Made by a program: the position numbers and the translations under genes
Source of the DNA: Paenibacillus sp. DMB20
GTDB taxonomy: Bacteria > Bacillota > Bacilli > Paenibacillales > Paenibacillaceae
NCBI RefSeq assembly: GCF_000987955.1
Contig: NZ_LAZU01000013.1
Location: 37,416-96,912, forward strand
DNA length: 59,497 nucleotides
Direction of reading: 5' to 3'
Part shown: positions 44,134 to 53,720 of the stretch, piece by piece
Numbering within the stretch: position 1 is the first letter of the stretch
How the letters are laid out: every line of letters starts with the position of its first letter
The notes under the pieces: model-generated
Told to the model about the DNA's origin: nothing
The model's input: only the letters and a program-made list of their open reading frames with translations
The model's database searches: none

Positions 44134-45069
44134 ATGTATCTATTTCTTGTGAACAGAATATCCGGCAACGGTAAAGGTATGAAAACCTGGAAAAGAATCG
44201 AGCCAATGCTTCATGACAGACAAGTTCATTATCAAGTGGAGTTTTCAGACAGCCCGTCTCAGGCTGCCCTTCTTGTACGGCAATATATGATAGATCATGA
44301 TAAAATGAAAGCTTTTGTCATTGTAGGAGGGGACGGTACAATCCAAAGCGTAGCTCATGAAATCGCAGAAAGTAACATTCCATTGGGAATCATACCTGCA
44401 GGTTCCGGCAATGACTTGGCCAGGGGACTGCATATTCCTTTAAACGCCAAAAAAGCGCTGGAGTATTTATTGACGGGGACAACGAAAAAAATAGACATTG
44501 CCCGGATTGGAAGCAAATGCTACACCACTGTTGTCGGAATCGGGATCGACGGGAAAGTCGCTCAGACCGTTAACCTGTCACGTTATAAAAAATGGTTCAA
44601 TCAATTGAAATTGGGGAATTTGTCTTACATATTCAGCTTCATTCAAGTCTTATTGCGTTACAAGCCTGCCAATGTTCACATCACAATCGACGGTAAGGAA
44701 ATGAGCTTTTCCGATGTGTGGCTAATCGCCGTCGCCAATTTGCCTAACTACGCCGGTGGAATGAAGATTTGCCCGGAAGCTTGTTATACGGACGGTTACT
44801 TCCATATTTGCATCGTTCAAGGTACTTCACGTTGGACGCTAATGAAAATATTTCCCAATGTATTTCGGGGCAATCACATTTTTCACCCAGCCGTAACAAC
44901 TTTGCAAGGAAGAAAAGTAGAAGTCTATACGGAATCACCGATGATAGCACACGGAGATGGCGAAATGATCGGGGAGACGCCTCTTGAGGTGACCGTATAT
45001 CAAGATGCGATTCATGTGATTTACAATCCTCAGTTAGCAGAAGAGTTACAGCGATGTCATCAACTATGA
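44134..45069 (+). CDS. Diacylglycerol/lipid kinase (DagK/YegS family)
   Basis: A 311-residue soluble lipid kinase that phosphorylates diacylglycerol to phosphatidic acid. The nucleotide motif VGGDGTIQSVAHEI is near residue 68 and the GSGNDLARGL motif near 90. Length matches Bacillus DgkB. GGGGGGAA precedes the ATG. With the glycosyltransferase and the monoacylglycerol-lipase-like hydrolase it forms a compact diacylglycerol-handling set. A hairpin overlaps the stop codon. Confidence 0.9.
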   Translation: MYLFLVNRISGNGKGMKTWKRIEPMLHDRQVHYQVEFSDSPSQAALLVRQYMIDHDKMKAFVIVGGDGTIQSVAHEIAESNIPLGIIPAGSGNDLARGLHIPLNAKKALEYLLTGTTKKIDIARIGSKCYTTVVGIGIDGKVAQTVNLSRYKKWFNQLKLGNLSYIFSFIQVLLRYKPANVHITIDGKEMSFSDVWLIAVANLPNYAGGMKICPEACYTDGYFHICIVQGTSRWTLMKIFPNVFRGNHIFHPAVTTLQGRKVEVYTESPMIAHGDGEMIGETPLEVTVYQDAIHVIYNPQLAEELQRCHQL

Positions 45070-45090
45070 CATACTGTAACTCTTTATTTT
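45042..45090 (+). terminator. Terminator overlapping the lipid kinase stop codon
   Basis: AGAGTTACAG (45042-45051) pairs with CTGTAACTCT (45074-45083), and inside ATGTCAT with ATGACAT, followed by T-rich sequence. The stop codon is inside the loop arm. Confidence 0.7.
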
Positions 45091-45239
45091 AAGGCTCTGT
45101 TAAACGTTATTGTTGATATTTAGCCATTTGCGAATATGTTAAAGATCGCAGGATACGGTTTCTTTATCATGCAACCATTTTGATTGGGACAAGATAGCGT
45201 TTATAATTACGTAAAATAATAATTTGACGAATAAATAGT

Positions 45240-45532
45240 AATGGGATATGATGCGGTTTTTTATATACATTTTCACAAAACTCGTATTTTGTACATATGT
45301 CAAAGAATCCGGAATCGTCCTTTTAATAAGTGCTTCTTTATGGATTGTGTCACACCATGAAATACACATTCATCAAGAAGCTTAAACTAAGGTATCCCCT
45401 TTTTATACATTCCCTACACCAATGGAGTTCATCGTGAAACCAATGTTCCCAGGAACTATACAATCCTAAAAATGGTTTAATCAGAGACAGTATAATATTC
45501 TCGTTGCATTCTTTTCTCCAAATGACATTCAT
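45240..45532 (-). pseudogene. Decayed fragment with a cysteine-containing motif
   Basis: A 60-codon frame opens at 45532 after AAGGGAG and contains WFHDELHWCRECIKRGY, then breaks; a neighbouring frame continues as KLLDECVFHGVTQSIKK. Together they look like part of a longer zinc-finger-type protein (perhaps TniQ-like), degraded by indels. Identification is weak. Confidence 0.3.
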
Positions 45533-45892
45533 TTAGTTAGCTCCCTTGTGTGCCAGAGCCATGTAGATTTCAGATTCAATATACCCCGTGAGTTTAATCG
45601 CCTCTAGCCATTGCTGCGAAGTAATCCATTCATTCTGTTCACCATGAGCTCCATAAATTTTCAAAGCGTTTTCGACTGCGTAAGCGAAGTACTCCATTGG
45701 AATCTCAAGATCTGAAAACACGCCATGATCTTTTCGAAGCTCCGTGAATTGCTGATAAATTGTACTTGCATTATTCTCAAGTCGGTGCCCCTTATCAAAT
45801 CCTTCCGGAAAAAAGTATCGCGTGTAGCTCCATCCACTGTTTTCAGGGTATGAAGAAATATCCGGCGAATCATAACAACGCCAGCGCTCCAA
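45533..45892 (-). CDS. Hypothetical protein, immunity-like
   Basis: A 119-residue acidic, soluble frame beginning at TTG 45892 or at a later ATG (MEYFAYAVENALKIYG). It overlaps the preceding gene by 23 bases. No family recognised; size and charge resemble small immunity or SMI1-like proteins, but nothing decisive is seen. No toxin gene lies beside it. Confidence 0.4.
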   Translation of the reverse strand: MERWRCYDSPDISSYPENSGWSYTRYFFPEGFDKGHRLENNASTIYQQFTELRKDHGVFSDLEIPMEYFAYAVENALKIYGAHGEQNEWITSQQWLEAIKLTGYIESEIYMALAHKGAN

Positions 45893-46388
45893 TCGATACG
45901 GTCGTAAAATAGAAATACCGCTTCTCGAGCTCCTGATTCTCCTCGCTCATCTCCAGAAACCCCGGGTCTTTTATGATTTCATCATTCATAATGCCTTCTC
46001 GCCAGAAGCACAGCTCAAGTTCTTGAATGGCAAAGGAAAATCCCGTCCTCGGATCAACATCTCCGACCATTGAATAATATTTGCTAAACGTGTGGATCCA
46101 ATCCTCTGCCTTGGTCGTGAAGACGTCCACACCTTGAAACAGGCAGGGAATACAGATGTTACCCGAGTATTGCGGATTTATCAGTTGAATGAACTTCACC
46201 CGGCTATTGGCATCGTATTCGAAATGTTCGCGCATAAACAGCATTTCTATATAGCTAGGATTACCGGGTATGCCATTATCAGCTCTCAAATGACCCAAAC
46301 TCTGGAAAGTCCGCTCCACCTCTTCCCTGCACATCCCTAGCCGAAAAGGACCGATACCGACATGCGGCGTTATGATAATTGCGTCCAC
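45870..46388 (-). CDS. Hypothetical protein of the small GIGPxxLGM-type family
   Basis: A 172-residue soluble protein with the N-terminal pattern VGIGPFRLGMCREEVERTF, seen in several small, often immunity- or adaptor-like, Bacillota proteins. GTG at 46388 follows AAAAGGAG. Function unknown. Stop lies inside the start region of the next gene. Confidence 0.6.
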   Translation of the reverse strand: MDAIIITPHVGIGPFRLGMCREEVERTFQSLGHLRADNGIPGNPSYIEMLFMREHFEYDANSRVKFIQLINPQYSGNICIPCLFQGVDVFTTKAEDWIHTFSKYYSMVGDVDPRTGFSFAIQELELCFWREGIMNDEIIKDPGFLEMSEENQELEKRYFYFTTVSIGALALL

Positions 46389-46417
46389 TGCAAACTCCTT
46401 TTAATGACAATTTCTAA

Positions 46418-47344
46418 TTATTTTTCTTCTGGAATGTCAACAATAATATAGTTTTCCTTCAGATTAGTTTGAGGCAGTTCGGCTTGTTTAAAAACAACGT
46501 CATTCCAATTCTCCTTAGTGATTAAACCATATCCAGCAGAAGTAATATGAGGCATCCAGCGAAAGTTGGCGAATGTCGTATCTTTAAAATTTGGTAGGGC
46601 ACCGTTCTCTTTTATAAAGGCGCGGTTTATGAAATAAAGGTTATCTTGCGTAGTGGTCTTTTCGCTAATGAAAGCTTGCCACTTAAGGTAAGCTGTGTTC
46701 TTCGTAATTTTATAATAGCGGATTACATTATTATTGACCTCGATGAATCGGTCATTGGTGTTTTCCGGAAAATAATATTGAAGACTGGATACTTCCATAA
46801 TTGGTTTAAAGTCCTCCGTGAGCTGTGATACTCTAGGAAGATTGATTGCAGCATTTCTGGCCGTGCTTAATACACTACTCTTAACGTCGGTCAGCAGTTT
46901 CGTGCTTGGTTTTGAAACAAACGCCGTTTGGGTCTTTTGATTCCAAGTTACTGAACCGTCCAACGCTTCTGCAACAACACGTAAGGGAATCAATGTTTTA
47001 CCGTTTTGAATAAATGGAGCAGTACTTAATGAAACTGAAGTTCCATTTTTTTGTGCTACTTTATTATTCATAGTCAACTGCAAGTTTGTGTCGCTCCCCT
47101 TCACTGTCACTTGCTTAGTAGTATTATTCCAGGCAATCGTAAAGTCACCTAAACCTTTGAGTGAAGTCAGGCTAAAAAACACCTGATTGTTCTTGTTGAG
47201 AATGTCTTTTGAATCTAAGTCATGATTATTCACAACAACTTGTGTTCTTTTTGGACTTTGTACTGCTGCGGCTGCCTCATTGGTTGGAAGTATCAAAAGC
47301 GAAGAACATAGAACAGCAAAAGAAAATAATACTAATTTCTTCAT
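46418..47344 (-). CDS. Secreted stalk-domain (copper amine oxidase N-terminal-like) protein
   Basis: A 308-residue protein with a cleavable signal (residues 1-~26, ending EAAAA) and a ~110-residue stalk/Cu_amine_oxidN1-like domain (SLTSLKGLGDFTIAWNNTTKQ and FIQNGKTLIPLRVVAEALDG), a domain common in Paenibacillus exported proteins where it does not imply oxidase activity. The remaining ~170 residues are an unrecognised domain. AGGAGG precedes the ATG. Likely attached to the cell surface or released. Confidence 0.8.
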   Translation of the reverse strand: MKKLVLFSFAVLCSSLLILPTNEAAAAVQSPKRTQVVVNNHDLDSKDILNKNNQVFFSLTSLKGLGDFTIAWNNTTKQVTVKGSDTNLQLTMNNKVAQKNGTSVSLSTAPFIQNGKTLIPLRVVAEALDGSVTWNQKTQTAFVSKPSTKLLTDVKSSVLSTARNAAINLPRVSQLTEDFKPIMEVSSLQYYFPENTNDRFIEVNNNVIRYYKITKNTAYLKWQAFISEKTTTQDNLYFINRAFIKENGALPNFKDTTFANFRWMPHITSAGYGLITKENWNDVVFKQAELPQTNLKENYIIVDIPEEK

Positions 47345-47664
47345 CAGAAAACCTCCTGAATTTTACAGTCCTTATATGTATAAACGCAAGAAAAAACGTA
47401 AGGTTATCTCTAAATAGTGTAGATTCTTGAGAATTTCTCCACTCTTACTAAACTAACCTGCCCGTTAGCTTAAAAGGCAACTGATCGCTCTGATCAGCTG
47501 CCTTCTCTTCTTTATACAACTATCGTTTCCAGTTAGTTTAATCAAGCACAAAGAAATCATCAAAAGACTCTCCGCTTAAACGCATCCCATTCGTCAATAA
47601 ATAAGGCTACATTTTTAAGTTAGATTTTTAATTGATTTTTATCAAAAATCGTCTCCAAAAACTG
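47345..47664. other. Intergenic stretch with a minus-strand terminator
   Basis: No gene. AAGGCA...GATC (47474-47486) pairs with GATC...TGCCTT (47492-47504); read on the minus strand it is followed by TTTTAAG, so it may terminate the acetyltransferase transcript. Confidence 0.6.
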
Positions 47665-47732
47665 ACGGGCGCGCGGCCGATGATAGCGAAGTAGGGACGG
47701 TTGTCACCGAAGTTGGGAAGCACTGGCACAAG

Positions 47733-47776
47733 CGGCTCGCTGAGGCCGACGGCCGATCGGCGGCCTCAGCGAGCCG
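47733..47776. terminator. Actinobacterial-style GC hairpin without T tract
   Basis: A perfect 16-base stem, CGGCTCGCTGAGGCCG (47733-47748) with its complement (47761-47776), lies about 20 bases downstream of the acetyltransferase stop. Terminators without a U tract are common in high-GC Gram-positives. Confidence 0.7.
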
Positions 47777-47796
47777 TCGCGCTGTCGGGCATGAGC

Positions 47797-48354
47797 TCAT
47801 TCGGACGGCGTGTCCGGGTACCATACGCCAAGCCACTGTTCGGCGCCGTAGTCCTCGAACCGCTCTACCTCGGTGAATCCCAGCTTCGCCGCGACGCGCA
47901 TCGAGGCCTCGTTGGCGGACTGGGTGGAGAGCACCACCGGCTCGCCGGGATGCGCGTCGGAGAACCAGTCGAGCACCGCTGCGCACGCCTCGGTGGCGTA
48001 CCCGCGTCCCCACGCCTGCGGCAGGAACATGTAGCCAAGCCCGGGCTCCCCGCCCTCTGGACGGATGTGACCCTTACGCGCCGGGTCGCGCCGATCGAGC
48101 GTGATCATGCCGATCGTTGTTCCGTTGAGCTCGACCACGAAGAAGCCGAAGCGCTGCCCGGGCACCTCGGGCAGCGCGCGCTCGAGCTCTTCACGCGGTC
48201 GGGAGCCGCCGACGTAGGTGCCCACCTCTGGTGAGGCGAACAGGTCGATCAGCGCTGCACGGTCCCGGGCCTCGGACTGGCGGAGCACGAGCCGCTCAGT
48301 CATGATCGGGGCAGGTGGCCAGGCGACGGGGTGCACTGTGATCTCATCCGACAT
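47797..48354 (-). CDS. GNAT acetyltransferase of likely actinobacterial origin
   Basis: A 185-residue RimJ/RimL-type acetyltransferase (MTERLVLRQSEARD; acetyl-CoA loop AWGRGYATEA). Third codon positions are overwhelmingly G or C, unlike all neighbours. The ribosome site AAGGGAG upstream of the ATG is in AT-rich host-like DNA, so the coding region seems to have been placed behind local expression signals. Acceptor substrate unknown; such enzymes include resistance acetyltransferases. Confidence 0.85.
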   Translation of the reverse strand: MSDEITVHPVAWPPAPIMTERLVLRQSEARDRAALIDLFASPEVGTYVGGSRPREELERALPEVPGQRFGFFVVELNGTTIGMITLDRRDPARKGHIRPEGGEPGLGYMFLPQAWGRGYATEACAAVLDWFSDAHPGEPVVLSTQSANEASMRVAAKLGFTEVERFEDYGAEQWLGVWYPDTPSE

Positions 48355-49162
48355 GGTGTAATCTCCCTTCTTTATTTAATTCTGTTTGTCCATGTCTGAC
48401 AACATATATCATTCATGTATTCCTCCTTGAGACCACCTAAGATAATATCATTAATATTGGGGTGCCGCCGACAAATCGCGGAAAATACATCTTATAGCAT
48501 CACTTGCAGTAATTTCTGATACCGTTTTGTATTGACGACGTCCTGGCCCCTTAGAGTCGCTGCTTATAGTTGTGAGGCTTGCCGAACACCTAATGCAGTG
48601 ACGTCCCGACAGGCTTATGTAGGAATCATTCGATCTCTCCCATTCTCTCGTTTCCCGTTAGCGTAATGCTTCTAGCCTTTTTGATCGCTCAAACGCTTTA
48701 TGAAAAAACTCTTTAGCCGATCCTCATAATCCCAAAATTCATGGCCTATATTGCTTTCTCGCCTGGTAATAGTGATAGTGATGTCTGCCCTCCTAACATC
48801 AAATCCGATATTAGGTATTCTATGATTGTAATGAGCAATCCTGCCCGTCAGATTAATGGAAACCACTGGTAAACATAGTATCTGATCGGTAATCGGCTCA
48901 TGTTCTTGTCCTTCTCGGCAATCGGTACAAGTTCTTGTCGTTTGCTCGGGACAAGAATTTGTACCAATAAAAATAAAAAGCCGCTAAATTAGCGACTTTC
49001 CAAGGAATATGCTTTTGTCCCTAGACAAATAAGATCAATAAAGCAACAGCTTCCTCTTTATCGCAAGCTAAGTTTTTCGTTAGTGCAAGCTTTTCGGTCT
49101 GTACTCTTCGTGTGAATGCGGTTCACTTTACGCTGGAAATCGCCCAACAGTATGACGAATTC
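48355..49162. other. Gene-poor stretch
   Basis: Only a 64-codon minus-strand frame (48672-48866, rich in the pattern ITITITRRESNIGHEFW) is present, with no ribosome site; it could be a gene remnant. A hairpin GCCGCTAA...TTAGCGAC at 48980-49000, followed on the minus strand by a T run, may be the terminator of the gene at 49163. TTCTTGTC recurs three times at 48903-48955. Confidence 0.45.
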
Positions 49163-49846
49163 TTAAAAAAAGCTTAGTTTATCAACAAAGTCAAAAACGA
49201 TGGCTGCTACAAAAATCGCAGTAACGAGAATGGTGGTCAACGAGAATATCAGTGTACCCCGTCGCAGAGCAGAAAGCGCAACGCCTCTCGTTTGAACATA
49301 ATGAGCTGCTGATAATCCTGACAAGATCCCCATGATGAAAAACCATGGTTGATATACAAACAAATCCCAAAAAGCATCGACACGCATATCCACATCTCCG
49401 CTAAAGGCTTGCGGCATTTTCAAAGTGATGAGGCCTGCCAAAAAGAGGACTCTTGTTATGATTCCAGCAGCCCCATGTGCGATTAGAAAGACAGAGCAGA
49501 TGAGCGTCGGGAATAACAGAAATCCTCGGTAAATGCTGGCACCGCCGATCCATGGAACCCATGAAGGAACAACCCTCCCCCATGGTTTAACCAGTCCCAA
49601 CAGGATAAATCCGCACAACATGATTATTACGCCCACGACGTAGCTTGCTTTATAAATGCCTCCGGTGGGATCAACTATCGGAGCCGAAAGGCCGATGGTG
49701 CCTCCCGCGGCTTGATAGAATCGGACGAAAACCGCATACAGGAGAGCCCAGAAGCAACCAACATAAGCCGCCCATTGTGACTTTTTTGTAAAGTGGGCGT
49801 ACATGTTCCAGCCGTTAGCGAACGATGAATCACCATTACGTTCCAT
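49163..49846 (-). CDS. Multi-spanning membrane protein, function unknown
   Basis: A 227-residue protein with six predicted helices. The C-terminal half contains DAFWDLFVYQPWFFIMG, reminiscent of DUF3995-type proteins such as the one at 52699. It lies in a cluster of minus-strand membrane-protein genes beside a decayed TetR gene that may once have controlled it. No ligand or reaction can be inferred. Confidence 0.6.
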   Translation of the reverse strand: MERNGDSSFANGWNMYAHFTKKSQWAAYVGCFWALLYAVFVRFYQAAGGTIGLSAPIVDPTGGIYKASYVVGVIIMLCGFILLGLVKPWGRVVPSWVPWIGGASIYRGFLLFPTLICSVFLIAHGAAGIITRVLFLAGLITLKMPQAFSGDVDMRVDAFWDLFVYQPWFFIMGILSGLSAAHYVQTRGVALSALRRGTLIFSLTTILVTAIFVAAIVFDFVDKLSFF

Positions 49847-49920
49847 TACTTAGCACCCCTCATTGGCTGTAATTGATTCGCGCAAGAGAAAAGCCCATAC
49901 ATCATCAATACCGGACGGTT

Positions 49921-50469
49921 CTACTCATCTTTTATAGATGCCTGAATATTAAAGGCTTTCTGTACTTCGCTGTATAGTTCTACTAACTCTTGCTCCTTCA
50001 CAGGGGGAAGAAGATGCTGGCTTCCCACATGGAGACTGTAAAATATGAGTGCCATAGTACGAGCACGTTCACGGTCTCTGTAGAGCAGCAACATCATCTC
50101 TGCAAGATAATCGATCCGCCTCTGATCAATTCGTTGCTGGTAAGATTGCACAAATGGTTCGCGCGTATAGCCACTTCCAAGGTTTGATCCCGGCGAATCG
50201 ATTTCTCCATGACATATTCGAACTTATCAGCGGGTGAAAGTAGTTGTTCCGCGAACTCAATGGTACTCAGCGTTCGTTCTCTTTCATACTGAGAAAGCAG
50301 ACTTTCTTTATAGTCCTGCCAACTCTTAAAATGATGGTAGAATGCACCTTTCGTTACCTTCAACCGTCCGGTAAGTGTTTCAATGGTCAGGGAGCCAGCC
50401 CCTTCTTCGGAAAAAATCGTAAAACCTTCTCATCGTTTTGAAGCACAATGTCAATGCTTGATTTGCCAT
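49921..50469 (-). pseudogene. TetR-family regulator, degenerate
   Basis: Fragments of one TetR protein appear in three frames. SIDIVLQNDEKVLR and IFSEEGAGSLTIETLTGRL form the N-terminal helices, then KVTKGAFYHHFKSWQDY is the recognition helix, and a third piece begins REPFVQSYQQRIDQRRIDYL. At least two indels are needed near 50410-50450, and bases are missing near 50165. Unlike other breaks in this window these are not single-base changes in homopolymers, so this gene seems genuinely dead. Confidence 0.75.
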
Positions 50470-50470
50470 T

Positions 50471-50830
50471 TCACATTCGCAATAGCAGCCATGCTTGAGG
50501 CAAGCCAAGCCAAAAACCCGAAGCCGGCATCACGATGGCGCCGAACAAACAGATAAACAGCAGCATCCAACCAAAAATTGCAGGAGGAGCGATTCCCTTC
50601 TTTTTAACCAGCCAATCTACCATATAGCCAAACAACATCAACAGGAAGCCGAACATCGTGTACCAGAACGCGGTTCCGCGATCCCACTGATCATCAGCCA
50701 CTGTGCTCCACAAGCCTTCGGTAACGATGGGCTGGAATTGACTCGCGTAAGCAAATAAACCGTAAATAACATGAAGTAATCCGGTCAACATCAGCATCAT
50801 TCCGACATGGCGCTTTACCCTACTTATCAT
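50471..50830 (-). CDS. DUF6463-like membrane protein
   Basis: A 119-residue protein with four helices (VGMMLMLTGLLHVIYGLFAY, GTAFWYTMFGFLLMLFGY and two more). Size and sequence fit DUF6463. Often found near TetR regulators, as here. Function unknown. Confidence 0.65.
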   Translation of the reverse strand: MISRVKRHVGMMLMLTGLLHVIYGLFAYASQFQPIVTEGLWSTVADDQWDRGTAFWYTMFGFLLMLFGYMVDWLVKKKGIAPPAIFGWMLLFICLFGAIVMPASGFWLGLPQAWLLLRM

Positions 50831-50903
50831 GACGTCCTCCCTTCCCCTGCTCCTTCACTTTCGGCACAGATCAAGATCGATCGTGACAATTCTAGTCTTC
50901 ACA

Positions 50904-51692
50904 TCAATGGGATCTATATCGATGTAAGGTCTTAGGATCCCAAAAAAACAATAGGATTACAATCGTGATTACCAAAAAAGCTGACGTAACGACCGGGTCA
51001 TAATGCGAACCATTGTTCGGGAATACCGTTACACTGACGTTTACAATATCATGGAACAAGATTGCCGCAAAAATGCTTTTACCTGTGTTGTTATAGAGCC
51101 ATACCATTAGGATTCGAAGCAGGATTGTCGTGAAGAACTGCCATATGATCCACGTTACACTATGGTTTGTTTGAATATATGGAATCAAATGCCATATTCC
51201 CCACAACGTCCCCATGATTACGCTGGTTGTAAGTGCGTTCCAACAGTTTAGCATGGGCTCTACGGCATATCCCATCCAACCTATTTCCTCGCATGCAGCT
51301 GCAATAAAATATATAACCATCAGGATCGGTATCGATAGAAAAGGTATGCTCGGTTCGGGGAGCGATCGGCTGATCAAGCTCATGACCCAATATGACAGTA
51401 ACATGATCATTGGCATCAAAAATAGAATCGGAAAATACCAGCTCTTCTGCTTGATTCGCTTATAATCGAGTATTCGCTTCAATACCTCCCGTATGCCACT
51501 TACTCCCTCTCTTCTGTAAGTGAGCATCATTGCGGCTGCCATTGGACAGAAGAACATAAGTGCACTGACAGGAAGATTCATTGGAAGCCATTTGACCCGC
51601 ATAGAACCAAATAGCCAAAATGGTATTGAAAGGGCGAATACCAATACATAAAAAGTGAGGGGTGACTTTTTAAAAGAACTTTCTTCATTCAT
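50904..51692 (-). CDS. CPBP-family intramembrane metalloprotease
   Basis: A 262-residue membrane protein with about eight helices and the CPBP/Abi motifs: EEIGWMGYA (usually EEIGWRGY), GTLWGIWHLI and LFHDIVNVS. The two glutamates and histidines that bind zinc are present. The family includes CAAX-type proteases, bacteriocin self-immunity proteins and inactive relatives. ATG 51692 follows AAAGAGGT; the frame is open further upstream. Substrate unknown. Confidence 0.82.
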   Translation of the reverse strand: MNEESSFKKSPLTFYVLVFALSIPFWLFGSMRVKWLPMNLPVSALMFFCPMAAAMMLTYRREGVSGIREVLKRILDYKRIKQKSWYFPILFLMPMIMLLSYWVMSLISRSLPEPSIPFLSIPILMVIYFIAAACEEIGWMGYAVEPMLNCWNALTTSVIMGTLWGIWHLIPYIQTNHSVTWIIWQFFTTILLRILMVWLYNNTGKSIFAAILFHDIVNVSVTVFPNNGSHYDPVVTSAFLVITIVILLFFWDPKTLHRYRSH

Positions 51693-51827
51693 GACATGAA
51701 ACCTCTTTCGAAAGCAAACTGTTGAAGAGATCAAGTTGCACATTGACGAGGAGATCGGTAACACATTTCACTGAAGACTGCTTGCGCTAGTATTCGCAGC
51801 TTTCGGGATGGGATTTGTTAACTCGGA

Positions 51828-52214
51828 TCAACTACTTGAGCTGGTGACACCAAAAGCGATCAAGACTAGTGCAACTGCATACAGCAACCATGCCGGATGT
51901 CGACCGCGTGTTCCCCAAAAGTTCAATAAAGTGCCATACAGATAGGAGCTGCCAACGAGCAAGCCGGTCACGAGCCTGATATCCCGCTCGAACCAGATGG
52001 AAGCGATCAAGGCGATGCCACCGAGGATCCAGTTGAACGTGCTAAACTGTATAAGTCCCGGTATGATACGTTTGATAATTTTATCGTTGGCGAATTGCGA
52101 ATCCGGCTTCACCAACGGCCTGACGATGCCACGTTGGATCAGAATTCCATGAACCAAAGCCACTCCAATTCCGATGATCCCCGCTATTACTAATGCTATG
52201 TCATGCCAATTCAT
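51828..52214 (-). CDS. Four-helix membrane protein, function unknown
   Basis: A 128-residue protein with four helices (ALVIAGIIGIGVALVHGILI, FNWILGGIALIASIW and two more). GGAGGAG precedes the ATG. It is divergent from the DUF3995 gene at 52699, with MarR-type palindromes between them. Confidence 0.6.
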   Translation of the reverse strand: MNWHDIALVIAGIIGIGVALVHGILIQRGIVRPLVKPDSQFANDKIIKRIIPGLIQFSTFNWILGGIALIASIWFERDIRLVTGLLVGSSYLYGTLLNFWGTRGRHPAWLLYAVALVLIAFGVTSSSS

Positions 52215-52698
52215 TTCAATTCTCCTCCCTAGGAAACAATAATAAATGTATCCGATATACCTTGTTCTACAGGAAGTTCAACGTTGTTGATGAACTTGAG
52301 GTCGGTTCAAACGAGTTTGGACTGTGGAGCAATCGCGCGGGCTCAGTCTTATTAGTATGAATTCGTAGTATTTATGAATAAGAAAGAATCAAGTTGAAAC
52401 ACTTCCCCCCTTCATAACTTTTTACCGGACGGTTATTGCGATAACGGGCATTGAGCTTATCGGAGCGCCACCCCGACCGACACCCCCTTTTTTTAATACG
52501 AAATCGTAGTAATTTCTCTTCACAATTTAATACGTTTTCGTAGCAATGTCAAGACACAAAAGCCGTGATTGTTTTGCGAATGTATTTTCCGCATGTTTCA
52601 TGAAATGCACATTTTAATTTTTACATTGAATATTATTTCACAATTGGATAATATCTTGTGTGAGAAATAGACTTTGGTAATTATAAGGCGGTGTCGAT
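52215..52698. promoter_or_regulatory. Divergent control region with three MarR-type palindromes
   Basis: TATGA-AT-TCGTA (52356-52367, imperfect), TACGA-AA-TCGTA (52497-52508) and TACGT-TT-TCGTA (52531-52542) share the pattern of the palindromes at 58245 and 58824 beside a MarR gene. They lie between the divergent genes at 52214 and 52699. Otherwise no gene is seen. Confidence 0.6.
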
Positions 52699-53187
52699 AT
52701 GTCCATTCAACAGAAGCAAAGGCCGATTACTTGGGGGATTGTCTGGTCTTTACTGTTTGCCTTGATGAGTTTTTATTGGGCAAGTGGCGGCATGCTGGGG
52801 GTCAACACGCTCGGACCGGAGATATCGCGGCAAGCCGTTTTGCGCGACGGTGACTTCATTTTTATCGTGTGGCTAACGGGGGTGGCTAAGGTTGCAGGGG
52901 CACTTGTCTTACTCGCATTGAAGATCAACTGGAACAAGGCGCTTATTCGAGGAGCGTTTCGAATCGCTGCCATGTCCGGCGGTGTGCTTCTTTTTCTCTA
53001 TGGGCTATTTAACCTTGTAGCAGTACTGCTCATGATGGTTCAAGTTCTGAATTTACCAGCAATCGACTCATACTCGGCGTGGTGGCGGCTCTTCTTCTGG
53101 GAGCCGTTCTGGATGATCGGCGGGCTGCTTTATTTCGTTGCCGGCCAGTCGGCGAGAGCGGGGGAACGCCGCCAGCCGGAACTGTAA
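52699..53187 (+). CDS. DUF3995-like membrane protein
   Basis: A 162-residue protein with four helices and the family end FWEPFWMIGGLLYFVAG. AAGGCGGTG precedes the ATG. Palindromes upstream suggest it is controlled by the MarR regulator at 58292. Function unknown. Confidence 0.7.
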   Translation: MSIQQKQRPITWGIVWSLLFALMSFYWASGGMLGVNTLGPEISRQAVLRDGDFIFIVWLTGVAKVAGALVLLALKINWNKALIRGAFRIAAMSGGVLLFLYGLFNLVAVLLMMVQVLNLPAIDSYSAWWRLFFWEPFWMIGGLLYFVAGQSARAGERRQPEL

Positions 53188-53371
53188 TTCTCCTATTTCG
53201 GGCAAATTAACGATTTCCTAAGTTAAGCTAATTGCTCCTGCTATGCTGTGGTACTCCCGAAATCGGCTAACCGAAATGGATATCGCGAGCAAAGTCTATC
53301 CTAGTTAATAGTTATAGAATTGCTGTAATGATCCAATCTGCGCGCTTGGGTATTCGTTTTCTCTGTTTACC

Positions 53372-53620
53372 GTTATAAAAAACGGCGGCAAATTGGCATC
53401 GATTGTGTCTGAACCTGATCAAGAGAAGGCCGCGCAGAAAAACATAAAATCAGGCAATGTGTGGTTGAATCCAAATGGCCCGCAATTAGCAAAGATGGCT
53501 GAGCTTTTAGAACAAAACAAACTTAAGGTCATGATCGGGCACGGATTTCCATTATCTGAGGAGGGATCAGAGAAGCCCATGCCATTAGCGAAAGTCATCA
53601 TGCGAAGGGAAATAAAATAA
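53372..53620 (+). pseudogene. C-terminal fragment of a quinone-oxidoreductase-type dehydrogenase
   Basis: VIKNGGKLASIVSEP and the following residues to KVIMRREIK are the last ~80 residues of a zinc-type NADP-dependent oxidoreductase (QOR family). The catalytic and nucleotide-binding parts are absent upstream. Confidence 0.75.
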
Positions 53621-53720
53621 GGTAACGATCAAACATCCCACTTGCGCCAGTGTTCTTGTGCTGACTCCATTTGATGATCCAATGATTGGTTTACATTGAC
53701 TTGGTGATAGGTTCGGTGGG

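Larger units (their letters stand above)
47665..48355. mobile_element. GC-rich imported segment
   Basis: Composition rises abruptly from AT-rich at about 47660 to strongly GC-rich and drops again exactly at the acetyltransferase start codon (48354). It contains one gene and a long GC hairpin. No integrase, transposase or attachment site is visible. The codon use suggests an actinobacterial source. Confidence 0.7.

Noticed and set aside
47642..48234. Two further long frames in the GC-rich segment
   Set aside because: GC-rich DNA has few stops, so long shadow frames are expected; only the minus-strand acetyltransferase shows a family.
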